56,715 nt of DNA from JALYUA01 sp038253555. GTDB lineage: Bacteria > Acidobacteriota > Thermoanaerobaculia > UBA5066 > Gp7-AA6. The DNA lies in the NCBI GenBank assembly GCA_038253555.1, contig JBBSGZ010000007.1, forward strand, positions 1 to 56,715, written 5' to 3'. Each line of letters opens with the position of its first letter. The stretch's first letter is position 1. Shown piece by piece: positions 47,320-56,558 of this stretch. The notes under the pieces were generated by a model, which was not told the origin of the DNA, ran no database searches, and saw only the letters and a list, made by a program, of their open reading frames with translations. A program made the position numbers and the translations under genes.

Positions 47320-50300
47320 CGGCTCTTCCTTTCGGGGAGGGGAAGGGTGGACACGGACGAATTACCCGCGTTGACGACGTAAAGGATACGGGCGGACGGG
47401 CTGATCGCGAGTCCCGAAGGCCGCGAGAAGGCCCTGCCCGAGGCGTCCGCGACGATCCGGCGCAGGAGATTTCCCTCGGGGGAGAATTCGAGCACCGCGT
47501 TGCCCGGAGGGTCGCTCGCATACACAGCCGCGTCCGAGGCGGCGAGCTGCGGCTCGGCGCCGTCTGCCCATCCGGGAACCGGCCACGCTCCCGTGATCTT
47601 GCCGTCGGGATCGATCGACTGAATGCGGCGGTTGCCGGTGTCGGCGACGTAAACGCGGCCCGAAGATGAGATCGCGATCCCGATCGGTCCCGAAAACTGT
47701 CCCGCGCCCGATCCCTTCTGTCCGATGACTTTTCCGCCCGTCAGGTCCGGCTCGTAGACCACGACGCGATGGTTGCCCGTATCCGAGACCCACACGCGCC
47801 CGTCCGGACCGACGGCGACCCCGCGGGGCCCGTAGAGCTCGGAGACGGCGGCGACCCATTTGCCCGTCAGATCGAACCGCTCGACACGGCCGTTCCAGGT
47901 GTCCGCGACGTAGAGGTCTTCACCGCGAGCGGCGACGGCGCAGAGTTCTCGGAATCCGTGCTGCCCGGCCCCGCGGCCTCCCCAGCCGCCCAGGAATCCG
48001 CCGCGGGCGTCGAACACGCGCAGCCTCGAGTGGCCGAAGTCGGCGATCCAGACGCGCTCTCGAGAGTCGACCGCGGCGCCGCGGGGCTCCTTCAGGCGTT
48101 CCCAGGCAGGGGTGCCTTCCGCCGCGCTCTGCTCGATTTCGGGCGCCTCCTCGGGCTCCGTGTCGGGAGCGGCGGCTCCCGGACTCGCCGGCTCGGCGGA
48201 CGGAACAGGGAGTGACTCGCGCTCGGGTGCGACGACGTCCTGAGAATCGCCGCCCGCCACGCGGTACACGGCCGCCTCGGGGTTTTCATACGCGACAGAG
48301 AAGAGGTCCTTCGCGGTCCGGAACTTGGCGAGCCCGGCGGCCGGATAGGTCTTGCGCTCCAGGGCTCCGACGTACACATATCCCACGTGGTAGCGGCGAA
48401 GCAGTCCTTCGACCGCGGAGGCCTTCGAGCTCGTGTAGATGTCCTGCACCGCGGCGCGCCGCGCATCGATCTGCGCGGGAGGGTTTCCGCGCTGCTGCAC
48501 GTGGTAGTCCCAGCCGAGCACCGTCGGCAGGCCCGTCAGCATCGAGATGCGGCCGAACTCCTGGTACGAGGGACCCTGCGCTTCGAGAACGACGGGCGTT
48601 CCGCGGATCGTCCGGCGGAGCCACTCGACGGCGCGGTATTCGCCCGGGTGCCACCGTTCGCGGTATGCGAGTCCGTCGAGCGTGGGCGCGGAGGCCCGCA
48701 CGCCGTCGGGCAGAGAGGGCCGGTTGGCCGTCAAAGCGCCGGCGGCGCCCGACGCGGATGTGAAAAGAGCCGCGCCGAAAAGAAGGATCGCGAGAGCGCG
48801 CAGCGCGCGGGGCCAGGAAGCGAACGATCCGGGGCGCTCCGGGGACCCGAAGACGAGCACGGCGCACCCGACGGCGAACAGGAGCCAGGCCTCGAGGTAG
48901 AGCTTGAAGTACGTGTTCATCCGGTCGTAGATGTAGAAGCGCTGCGTGAACAGGATCAGGAAAAACGCGGTCGCCAGGAAGCCGCACGCGAGCCGGTCCT
49001 CGGGCGCGCGAACGAAGAAGATGGCTGCCAGGAGGAACAGCAGGACGCCCGTCGCGCAGAAGGCGTCCGGCAGGCGAAGGGCGAGGCTCGTGAGCAGCGC
49101 GAACGCGAGCAGGGCGACCGCGGTGCGGAAGAGCCGTCCCCGGCGTCCGGGCGTTCCCTGCCGGACGGCCGTGACGAGCCACCACGCGACCGCGAGGAAG
49201 ATGAAGACGCCGAACACCGTCAGGATGTCGGTCCCCCGGGCTCCCGGCGCGTCGTTCCTGCCATGGCCGGGCGCCCCGCCGCCGTGCACCCAGAGCGGCA
49301 GGACGAGGGCGAGCCCCGTCAGAGTCGAAATCGCAAAGGTCAACAGGGCGCGTCCGATTCCGGCGGGTGAGAGACCGCCGGTCGAAAACGCCACGGCCGC
49401 GGAAATCAGGACGAGGAGACCTCCGAGCAGCGGGACGTCCCAGGCGTTCGTCAGCGCCTGGGCCGCCACGGCCGCCCCGAGAGCGGCGGCGGCCCCGGCG
49501 ATCGACGGGATTCCGGCGCCGCGGACCGCGGCGCGGCGGAGCAGCGCGAGAGCGCATGCCGCGACGAGCAGAAACAGGGGGATCGCGAACACGTGCGCGT
49601 GGAGGTCCGCGAACGTCAGACTCCAGAGAGGATATTCGTTGATCGTGTCGCGGATGACGCGCGACGTGGCCCAGAAATAGTGCCAGTCGAGGTGTCGGGT
49701 CTCGCCCCGCGCCGGCTGATTCAGGAGCCATTCGCGCAGGCCGGCGAGATTTCCGAGAAGCGCCACGAAAGCGGCCGCCGCGAAACCGGTGCGGTGGCGG
49801 CCGGTCCAGTTCCGCCCGAGAGAAAATGCGCCGGACATCGCGGCGCCTCCGAGGAGACCGAATGCGAGGTTGAACGTGAAGCGGGTCGAGAGGCCGGTCA
49901 GCATCGTGAGCAGCGCGACCATCTCGTGCCCGAACGTGTAGTAGCCGAGAGGAGCGCCGGCAAACCACGGGTCCGACGCGGGAAGCACGGGAGTTCGCAC
50001 GAGGATGTTCAGGATCGAGAAATCCATCGGCTTCTCGCCCCAGAAAATCTCGGGATTGAGCGCGCGCAGCCCGGCGAAGAGCGTAAATCCCGTTGCGAAC
50101 GCGGCTTCCGTCTCGATCAGTTCGCGGGTATTTGCGCGCCAGAACTCCCGCACCGCGCGGCCGCGCGCGGCCAGCGAGACCGCCGAGAACAGCGCGAGGA
50201 GCGCGAGGCCGGTCACCGCGGCCCCGCGCCCATTGGCGAGAAGCCGTGCCTGGACGAGGACCGTCAGCGCGTACGTCGCGACCGCCAGCCCGACGATCCG

Positions 50301-52277
50301 CGCGACTCCCGCGCCCCGGTCGGGGAGAGCGCCGAAGACCACCGTGGAGAGCGGGAGCGCCAGGAATCCCACGAGCGCGGTCGCGAGGTAAAAAAGGATC
50401 GCGGCGCCCCAGGACCCGGTGGCGCGTTCGGCCGTCGAGACCCGGTCGGAGGCCGCCTGGCGGGCCGGGACCAGGGATTCCGAAACGCGGCGGTTCCGGC
50501 GGGGTGCCTTCTCCCATTCCCAGATCGTGGGCGGTGTTACGGGCATCGCCGCGAGGAGAATCGCGCGCGCGCGGCCTTCGGAAAAACCCGGCGTCTTTCT
50601 GAAGAGAAGCACGCGCGGATGGTCGTACACCGTGAACTGCTCCTCGGCCCGGTCGTCGGGGAAACGGAGCGGACCGAGCGACGGGTATGACGTGAAGTCC
50701 GCGGCGCGTTCAAACCCCAGACGCCCCTCGAAGAGCGCCCGGTAATACGCCGTCGTCATCGGGAACACGGCGGGCAGGCGGGTGATGTTCCCGTAGACCC
50801 GGTTGCTCGTGATCGCGAGCCAGTCGGTTCTGGCGAGCGTCGCGACGACTGCCTCCGCTTTTGCGGGATTGTCAGGCCCCCACAGGTCCATCGCGGGCCC
50901 TTCGTAGCGGCTCGCCTCGTATCCGGGGAGGGGGAGTGGAATCGCGTCGTCCCAGGATTCGGACGAGAAGCGGGCGGGAGCCGGGACGTGCTCGTAGATC
51001 CACCGCGAGGCCTCGACGCGGGTGTGCGGGCGCCGGTACACGGCCGAAAAGGCGACCCCGGCGAGAACGGTTCCGAGGACCACGAGCGCCGGAAGAGCCC
51101 GCGCCAGCCGGGACGCCGAAGGGCGCTCCACCAGCCCAAAGAGAAAGAGCGCCGTGACGACGGCAAAAACCGGGTACGCGGGGTAGAAGTACCGGATCGA
51201 CTTTGAAAGCGTGAGCCCGTGGTACGCGCAGACCACGGCGGCGTAGAAGAGAAGCGGCAGGAGCGGCCGCCGCCCGCGCCGCCAGCAGGTCACGACGGCC
51301 GCGCCGAAAGTCGCGAGCGCCGCGATCCCGAAGAACGGTCCCGCGCCCCAGAGGACGAAGTTCTTCAGGGGAAACACGATCGTCCGTCCCGCCCACTGGA
51401 GTGCCGGCGGGAATCCTGCGACGCTCTTCGACAGCGCCATGAGCGCCTGCATGTCGCGGATGTAGCGGGGATCGAGCTTCCAGCCGGCGAACACGTAGGG
51501 GAGGGCGAGACGAATGGCGGCGTACGCCGCCGCGGCGGCGACCAGGCTCCGGAACACCACGCGCAGGGTGGCGCGCGCGATTCCCTTTCCCGCCGCGGCG
51601 GCCTCGACCAGCAGCGCTACACCGACGGCCCCGAACAGCGCGAGCGCCGTGATCTTGCAGGCGACGGCGAGCCCGAGCGCGGCACCGGTCGCGGCCACGC
51701 CGCCCGAGGAAGACCTCCCCTGCGCGATCCGCACGGACCCGAGAAGCGCGGCCGCCACGAACGTCGTCAAAAAACTGTCGACCGTCCAGAAATGCGAGAG
51801 CTGGATGCCCAGAGGGCAGAACGCCATGAGCGCGGCGGCCGCGAGCGCGGTGCGTCGGCCCGCGAATCTGCGGGCGATCAGGTACGTGAGCCAGACGGTC
51901 GCCAGGTCAAAGAGGGCGGACAGGGCGCGGCCGACGAGATAGGCGCCGTCGTACCCCGGCCTGTGGAGAAACTTCGCGACGACCTTCGTCACGAAGAGCG
52001 GGAGCGTGCCGTAGACGAACGAGTCGTGCTTGCGGTTGTACGGGTTCAGCGGGGAGGTCGCGGAATCGAAGTACTCGCGGACGCTCTTCGGGAACTCTAG
52101 GTTCTCCTCGACCATGGAGATGTGGCGCTCGTCCGGGTGGAGGTGGTGCGCGTCGTCCCAGGCGAGGCCGGCGAACCGCAGGAGCGCGCCCGCGAACAGA
52201 ATGGCGAGGAAGATCGCGCGGGCGCGCCGGCGATCACGCTCGGGCGGCGCGTGAGACGCGGTGCCGGGGGCCGTCAA
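47316..52277 (-). CDS. giant GT-C / DUF2298 / NHL-propeller fusion protein
   Basis: 1653 residues. Three modules can be read. About 20-560 is a GT-C glycosyltransferase with DDAHHLHPDERHISMVEENL in the first outer loop, and about a dozen helices. About 620-1340 is a DUF2298 (YYY, TIGR03662) membrane module: WGEKPMDFSILNILVRTP, LGYYTFGHEMVALLTM, DTINEYPLWSLTFADLHAH, RMNTYFKLYLEAWLL, VVLEAQGPSYQEFGRISML and GLPTVLGWDYH. About 1390-1650 is an NHL propeller like those of the two following lipoproteins. TTG 52277 overlaps the FkbM stop. Joining two membrane enzymes and a propeller suggests a single glycan-processing machine; the reaction is unknown. Confidence 0.88.
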   Translation of the reverse strand: MTAPGTASHAPPERDRRRARAIFLAILFAGALLRFAGLAWDDAHHLHPDERHISMVEENLEFPKSVREYFDSATSPLNPYNRKHDSFVYGTLPLFVTKVVAKFLHRPGYDGAYLVGRALSALFDLATVWLTYLIARRFAGRRTALAAAALMAFCPLGIQLSHFWTVDSFLTTFVAAALLGSVRIAQGRSSSGGVAATGAALGLAVACKITALALFGAVGVALLVEAAAAGKGIARATLRVVFRSLVAAAAAYAAIRLALPYVFAGWKLDPRYIRDMQALMALSKSVAGFPPALQWAGRTIVFPLKNFVLWGAGPFFGIAALATFGAAVVTCWRRGRRPLLPLLFYAAVVCAYHGLTLSKSIRYFYPAYPVFAVVTALFLFGLVERPSASRLARALPALVVLGTVLAGVAFSAVYRRPHTRVEASRWIYEHVPAPARFSSESWDDAIPLPLPGYEASRYEGPAMDLWGPDNPAKAEAVVATLARTDWLAITSNRVYGNITRLPAVFPMTTAYYRALFEGRLGFERAADFTSYPSLGPLRFPDDRAEEQFTVYDHPRVLLFRKTPGFSEGRARAILLAAMPVTPPTIWEWEKAPRRNRRVSESLVPARQAASDRVSTAERATGSWGAAILFYLATALVGFLALPLSTVVFGALPDRGAGVARIVGLAVATYALTVLVQARLLANGRGAAVTGLALLALFSAVSLAARGRAVREFWRANTRELIETEAAFATGFTLFAGLRALNPEIFWGEKPMDFSILNILVRTPVLPASDPWFAGAPLGYYTFGHEMVALLTMLTGLSTRFTFNLAFGLLGGAAMSGAFSLGRNWTGRHRTGFAAAAFVALLGNLAGLREWLLNQPARGETRHLDWHYFWATSRVIRDTINEYPLWSLTFADLHAHVFAIPLFLLVAACALALLRRAAVRGAGIPSIAGAAAALGAAVAAQALTNAWDVPLLGGLLVLISAAVAFSTGGLSPAGIGRALLTFAISTLTGLALVLPLWVHGGGAPGHGRNDAPGARGTDILTVFGVFIFLAVAWWLVTAVRQGTPGRRGRLFRTAVALLAFALLTSLALRLPDAFCATGVLLFLLAAIFFVRAPEDRLACGFLATAFFLILFTQRFYIYDRMNTYFKLYLEAWLLFAVGCAVLVFGSPERPGSFASWPRALRALAILLFGAALFTSASGAAGALTANRPSLPDGVRASAPTLDGLAYRERWHPGEYRAVEWLRRTIRGTPVVLEAQGPSYQEFGRISMLTGLPTVLGWDYHVQQRGNPPAQIDARRAAVQDIYTSSKASAVEGLLRRYHVGYVYVGALERKTYPAAGLAKFRTAKDLFSVAYENPEAAVYRVAGGDSQDVVAPERESLPVPSAEPASPGAAAPDTEPEEAPEIEQSAAEGTPAWERLKEPRGAAVDSRERVWIADFGHSRLRVFDARGGFLGGWGGRGAGQHGFRELCAVAARGEDLYVADTWNGRVERFDLTGKWVAAVSELYGPRGVAVGPDGRVWVSDTGNHRVVVYEPDLTGGKVIGQKGSGAGQFSGPIGIAISSSGRVYVADTGNRRIQSIDPDGKITGAWPVPGWADGAEPQLAASDAAVYASDPPGNAVLEFSPEGNLLRRIVADASGRAFSRPSGLAISPSARILYVVNAGNSSVSTLPLPERKSR

Positions 52278-53188
52278 GCTTCGAGGCGCCTGTTCGCGGC
52301 GAAAAGGAACCCGAGGTTCGCGTGCGCGGGATTAGGCCGCGTGCGCACGCGAAATCCATGGCTTTCGAGATATGGAACCAGGTCTTCGTGCGAATGCGCG
52401 GTGATTCCGTCGTGGAATTCCATCGCGATGTGGCGCACGCGGGAAAGCGCCTCCCCGCTCGCGCCGAACAGGATGTCGTATTCGCCGCCCTCACAGTCGA
52501 TCTTCAGAAGATCGCAGACGGCGATGCCGGAGCGATCGAACGCCGCCTCGAGGCTGATCGAAGGGACGCGCAGTGCGCCCCCCGTCTCGGGCGTCGCCGT
52601 TTGCGCGGTGCGGTGCTGGCCCTCGAGTCCCGTCTTCGTGTAGAGGAGCAGCTCGCCCTGCCGGCCCGCGATCGCTTCGGGAAACGCGGTCACGTTGGAC
52701 AGACCGTTCAATCTCAAATTCTCCAAGAGGAGCTCGAACGACTCCGGGAGAGGCTCGAACGCGAACACGCGCGAGCGAGGGCTGCGCCTCGCAACCGAGA
52801 TCGCGAAGTCGCCGGAGCCGGCGCCGATGTCGACCACCGTCCACCCGTCTTCTACGGCGACGGCGCCGCGTTCGTAGTCCCGGTCGAGGCACGTTTCCTT
52901 GATGATCCAGACGTCCATCCGGCCGCGGACCCGAAAGCGGCTGCCGTCCTGGAGAACGATCGTCACGGGGCGTTTCACGGGAAGTCCCGCAAAGATCGCC
53001 AGCACGGCGGGCCAGCTGCGGATGCGAAGGAGGAGCGTCGGGATCGACGCCAGGTAATAGCGCCACCGCGAGAACAGAAGCGCCCTTTCGCGCTCCGCCA
53101 GCGGCAGAGACTGCGCGGCAGCGGTCAATGGGAGTTTCCCGGCGGTCGAAGACTGGGCCGCTGGATCATGAGGGAGAGCGGGTTCCAT
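52274..53188 (-). CDS. FkbM-family SAM-dependent methyltransferase
   Basis: 304 residues from ATG 53188 (MEPALPHDPAAQ). FkbM enzymes O-methylate sugars, polyketides or glycan ends. SAM motif I is WTVVDIGAGSGDFAISVARR; the acidic residue motif is FAFEPLPESFELLLENLRLN. LLKIDCEGGEYDILFGAS and IAMEFHDGITAH follow, the typical FkbM Asp-Cys-Glu-Gly-Glu region. A longer frame upstream adds an Arg/Pro-rich run and is antisense-like. The start lies 23 bases inside the GT4 gene and the stop overlaps the giant gene, so it is strictly operonic. It probably methylates the glycan made by this locus. Confidence 0.92.
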   Translation of the reverse strand: MEPALPHDPAAQSSTAGKLPLTAAAQSLPLAERERALLFSRWRYYLASIPTLLLRIRSWPAVLAIFAGLPVKRPVTIVLQDGSRFRVRGRMDVWIIKETCLDRDYERGAVAVEDGWTVVDIGAGSGDFAISVARRSPRSRVFAFEPLPESFELLLENLRLNGLSNVTAFPEAIAGRQGELLLYTKTGLEGQHRTAQTATPETGGALRVPSISLEAAFDRSGIAVCDLLKIDCEGGEYDILFGASGEALSRVRHIAMEFHDGITAHSHEDLVPYLESHGFRVRTRPNPAHANLGFLFAANRRLEA

Positions 53189-54368
53189 TGTAGCGGACCG
53201 GTTCGACCGGCGCGGCGCGGCCGCCCGACGCGAGCCGGTACACGTCCTCGTACGCGGTGACCGTCCTCTCGAGAGAGAACCAGGCCTGCGCGGCGGGCGC
53301 CTTCTTCCGGTACGCGGCGGGGGAGGCAAGGACGCGCAGAAGGGCGGCTGCCAGCGAATCCGGATTGCCGGGAGCGGCGAGCTCGCCCATGCCGGTGCGG
53401 AGCACGGGCTGCCGCACGCCGGGGATGTCCGAGGCCACGGCGGGGACGCCCCGCAGCATGGCTTCCATCTGAACCATCCCGAAGGATTCGGTGCTGTTGG
53501 TGGAAGGCAGCGCGAGCACGTCCGCGAGATCGAAGAGCCCGTCCATGTCTTCGGACGCCACCAGCCCCGGCATCCGGATCCCCGAGCCGCGGTCCTTCGA
53601 GAGGACGTCGAGCCGGCGGCCCACGCTCTCGCCGGGCACGCGGTCCTTTTCGCCGGCGAGGAGCAGCACCGCCGCGGGGAAACGTCCGCGCACCGTGTCG
53701 AACGCCCGCAGGAGATCGGGCAGCCCTTTCTCCGCGGCGAAGCGCCCGGCGAACAGGACCACCGGCGCTCCCGTGATCTGCCACCTCTCCCGCAGCGCCG
53801 CCGCCGTGGCGCCCTGAGAGGCCGGTCGGGAGGAGGGAGGCGGCGGAGGAATCTCGACGAACCGATCGATGCGGGAGGCGATCGCCGGAACGCTCTCCGC
53901 GTAGTCGCGCGTCGAGTGGACGATCGCCGCGGCCCGCTCGAGGGCGTAATTCTGGGAGATCCGGGCAGCGCGTTCCAGAAGCGCCCCGCCGAGTCCCCGT
54001 GGAAGCCGGAGGTCGCAGTGATACGTCACGACGAGCGGCGTTCCCCGCCGGCGCGCCAGCCGCGCGAGCGCGACCGCCGGGACGAGCGGGGAGTGCAGGT
54101 GAAGGACGTCGGCGCCGTCGAGCTCCCGCGCGACGATCCCCGGGAGACCGGGAGAGAAGAGCGCCTTCCCGACACGGAGCATCACGGGAGCCCGGAGAAT
54201 TCGGACCCGTCCCTCCGTTTCTTCCGACGCCAGCGACGAAACATGCCGGTGGGTCACGACCGTCAATCCATGGCCCCGCGCGGCGAGGCCTCCCGCCAGG
54301 CGCTCGGCATACACCGAAAGGCCCGACACGTTCGGCCGGTAGTAATCGAGCGCCATCACGATCTTCAT
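53166..54368 (-). CDS. GT4 family glycosyltransferase
   Basis: 400 residues, GT-B fold. N-terminal domain: MKIVMALDYYRPNVSGLSVY, VLHLHSPLVPAVALARLARR and PLVVTYHCDLRLPRG. C-terminal donor domain: VVLFAGRFAAEKGLPDLLRA, VLALPSTNSTESFGMVQMEA (the E-x7-E pair) and RGVPAVASDIPGVRQPVL. It transfers a sugar from a nucleotide donor in the cytoplasm, typically to a lipid-linked acceptor or exopolysaccharide. ATG 54368 overlaps the stop of the DUF2298 gene (ATGA). Confidence 0.93.
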   Translation of the reverse strand: MKIVMALDYYRPNVSGLSVYAERLAGGLAARGHGLTVVTHRHVSSLASEETEGRVRILRAPVMLRVGKALFSPGLPGIVARELDGADVLHLHSPLVPAVALARLARRRGTPLVVTYHCDLRLPRGLGGALLERAARISQNYALERAAAIVHSTRDYAESVPAIASRIDRFVEIPPPPPSSRPASQGATAAALRERWQITGAPVVLFAGRFAAEKGLPDLLRAFDTVRGRFPAAVLLLAGEKDRVPGESVGRRLDVLSKDRGSGIRMPGLVASEDMDGLFDLADVLALPSTNSTESFGMVQMEAMLRGVPAVASDIPGVRQPVLRTGMGELAAPGNPDSLAAALLRVLASPAAYRKKAPAAQAWFSLERTVTAYEDVYRLASGGRAAPVEPVRYNGTRSPS

Positions 54369-56521
54369 GGTCCGGCGAGGACGGAGTAGACCGCGGTCGG
54401 GCCTCGCAGCTCCGGGGAGAGGAACGGATAGGAGGCGATCCTGTCGGCAGAGGGATAGAGGCGGCGCTCGAGGTCCCCTAAGACCACGTGCGTAACCCGG
54501 TAACGCTTGAGGAAGAGGAGAGCCACGTGCTCGTCGCCGCCCTCGTAGAACGAGCGGATCAGGGAAGATCGATCGGAGACCTCCTGATCGTTGCTCCGCC
54601 AGAGGCCTTCGTGGTTGGCCCACCCGAGCACCGTCGGAATCCCCGTGTGGGAGGCGATTCGCGCGTACTCGCTGTACGCGTCGCCCGTGGCTTCGAGCAC
54701 CACCGCGTCCCGCTTCGCGTGGGTCTCCAGCCACTGGACGGCCGCGGCGTCGCCGCCGGCGCGTTGAAAGAGGGAGGGAAACGCGTCGAGGGTGAAGCGG
54801 CCTTCGTGCGCTCGCAGGCGGGAGAGCAGCGCGTCGGCGGGGTAGAGGAGCGCGAGCACGATCGAGGCGCCGAGAGCGATTCGGACCGGCTTCTGCAGGC
54901 GCCCCTCCGACCGCCAGGCGCGTTCCGCAAGCACGGCCGCCGCAATCGCCAGGAGCGGCCACGCCTGATGGTAGAACTTGAACACGGTGTTCATCCGCTG
55001 CAGATCCTGCCCGTAGGAGTCGCGGAAGTAGACGAACTCGCATCCGGCGACCATGGCGAGGCCGAGGAGGAGGAGACACCCGGCGTAGAGCGACTCCGTG
55101 TCGTCCGCCCGGAGCGCCTTCCACGCGAGACCTCCGGCGAGGAGGACGAGCGGAACCAGGATGAGGAGCGCCGGGGTGCCCGTGGCAAACGCCGCGGCGA
55201 GGGAGGCCGCTCCGGCCAAGGCGCGGCGAAGATCCCGCCGGCGGCGCGCCGGCTCGTCGGCGGGCGGCGGCCCGGTCGAAAGGCCGATGGCCGCGGCAAG
55301 GAAAAGAAGCCCCCAGAAGAGGAGGAACTCGAGCAACCCGGATCGCAGCGTCGCCTGGCCGAGCCCTCGCGAGGGGAGCGCATACGACTTCGAGTACGGG
55401 TACCAGAGGACGAGCGACAGGAGGAGGAGCGCCCCTCCGCGGATGGCGCCCCATGCCGCGGCGGCGGCGGCCGGGAGGCGGCCGCCGCCTGGCGCCGCCC
55501 GGAGGACGCAGACCGCGACGAGGAGGATCGCCAGCGCGGGCAGCGTCCAGTTGTTCGCGGCCCTCGCGGTTCCTGCCAGAAACGCCAGAAGAACGAAAGG
55601 CCACGCGCCGGCGATCCAGCCCATTCCGGCGCGGGGCAGCGGGGGTGCGGACGGCACCGGCGGCCGCTCCAGCACGCGATGGCCGGCCGCGAACGCGGCG
55701 ATGAAGAACGGGAAGGCGAGGAGGTGCGGATGCAGGTCCGCCTGGAAGAAGGTGAAGAAAGGAAACTCGTTGATGGTGTTTCCGCTCCCGATCACGCGCG
55801 ATGCGTGCCAGTAGTCGAAGCCCTTCCCGAGCGGGGCCTTCCAGGCGTCGAAGGCGCCCGCGAGGTCTCCCGCGAAGACGGCCGCAACGCCCGCCCACAT
55901 GGCGGCGCGAAGCCGGCCCCCGGAGAGTCGGAACCCGAGACACGCCGCGGCGGCGAACGAGTAGCCGGCGAACGTCGCAATGAGGAGGTTGTACGAGATG
56001 GTCGTCGTGATGGCCGAAAGCCGCACGAGGGCCGCGGCCAGCAGGTAGCCCCAGTAGTAGTAGTTGATGGTGGCGCCCGCCATCCACGGGTCCGGCGGGG
56101 GCATCGCCGGATTGCGGGCCAGAGAGTTCAAGAACGCGAGGTCCATGAACTTCTCCTGCCCGAGAATCTCCGGGAGGCAGGCGCGAATCAGGAGGAACAC
56201 GGCCGCCGGCGCCCAGAACAGGAGGGCGCCCCGGCTCTCCTCCGGCCCCCAGAACGGGGCACGGGGACGCGGCCCGCTCCTCCGCGCCACGACCCAGGAG
56301 AGCACACCGAACAGAGCGGCGGCGGCGATCAGGCCGCGGCGGTCGAAGGGGACTTTCGGGAGGAGCGACAGGGCCCACCCCCCCCACGCCACCAGCGCGA
56401 GGCCGGCCGGGCGCGACAACAGGGCCGCGTCGCGGCGGTTGTCAAACGCCGCGCGCAGCAGGGGCAGGACGGCGAGCCCGAGGAGCTCGACCACGGCGCC
56501 CCACCGGGCAATTTCGAGCAT
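54365..56521 (-). CDS. DUF2298 (YYY) membrane protein
   Basis: 718 residues from ATG 56521, with GGAGG six bases upstream. About 16 membrane helices. The DUF2298 marks are the same as in the giant protein: GQEKFMDLAFLNSLARNP, TINYYYWGYLLAAALVRLSA, NTINEFPFFTFFQADLHPH, RMNTVFKFYHQAWPLLAI, VVLEATGDAYSEYARIASH, TGIPTVLGWANHEGLW and LKRYRVTHVVLGDLERRLYP. The family is found in archaea and Chloroflexi and resembles GT-C enzymes; activity is unproven. It is the first gene of the minus-strand run and overlaps GT4 in ATGA. Confidence 0.9.
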   Translation of the reverse strand: MLEIARWGAVVELLGLAVLPLLRAAFDNRRDAALLSRPAGLALVAWGGWALSLLPKVPFDRRGLIAAAALFGVLSWVVARRSGPRPRAPFWGPEESRGALLFWAPAAVFLLIRACLPEILGQEKFMDLAFLNSLARNPAMPPPDPWMAGATINYYYWGYLLAAALVRLSAITTTISYNLLIATFAGYSFAAAACLGFRLSGGRLRAAMWAGVAAVFAGDLAGAFDAWKAPLGKGFDYWHASRVIGSGNTINEFPFFTFFQADLHPHLLAFPFFIAAFAAGHRVLERPPVPSAPPLPRAGMGWIAGAWPFVLLAFLAGTARAANNWTLPALAILLVAVCVLRAAPGGGRLPAAAAAAWGAIRGGALLLLSLVLWYPYSKSYALPSRGLGQATLRSGLLEFLLFWGLLFLAAAIGLSTGPPPADEPARRRRDLRRALAGAASLAAAFATGTPALLILVPLVLLAGGLAWKALRADDTESLYAGCLLLLGLAMVAGCEFVYFRDSYGQDLQRMNTVFKFYHQAWPLLAIAAAVLAERAWRSEGRLQKPVRIALGASIVLALLYPADALLSRLRAHEGRFTLDAFPSLFQRAGGDAAAVQWLETHAKRDAVVLEATGDAYSEYARIASHTGIPTVLGWANHEGLWRSNDQEVSDRSSLIRSFYEGGDEHVALLFLKRYRVTHVVLGDLERRLYPSADRIASYPFLSPELRGPTAVYSVLAGP

Positions 56522-56558
56522 TTCCTCCAGTTTAACCGGGAAAGGAGCGCGCACACCG
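56522..56558 (-). promoter_or_regulatory. leader and ribosome binding site of the minus-strand glycan operon
   Basis: CTGGAGGAA just upstream of ATG 56521 is a strong Shine-Dalgarno sequence; TTAAAC follows upstream. The promoter is not obvious and may lie in or beyond the repeats that follow. Confidence 0.5.

Noticed and set aside
53166..56387. Apparent 1073-residue protein ending in a GT4 domain
   Set aside because: Its first 670 residues are an out-of-frame reading of the DUF2298 gene; the GT4 starts at 54368 with MKIVMALDYY.
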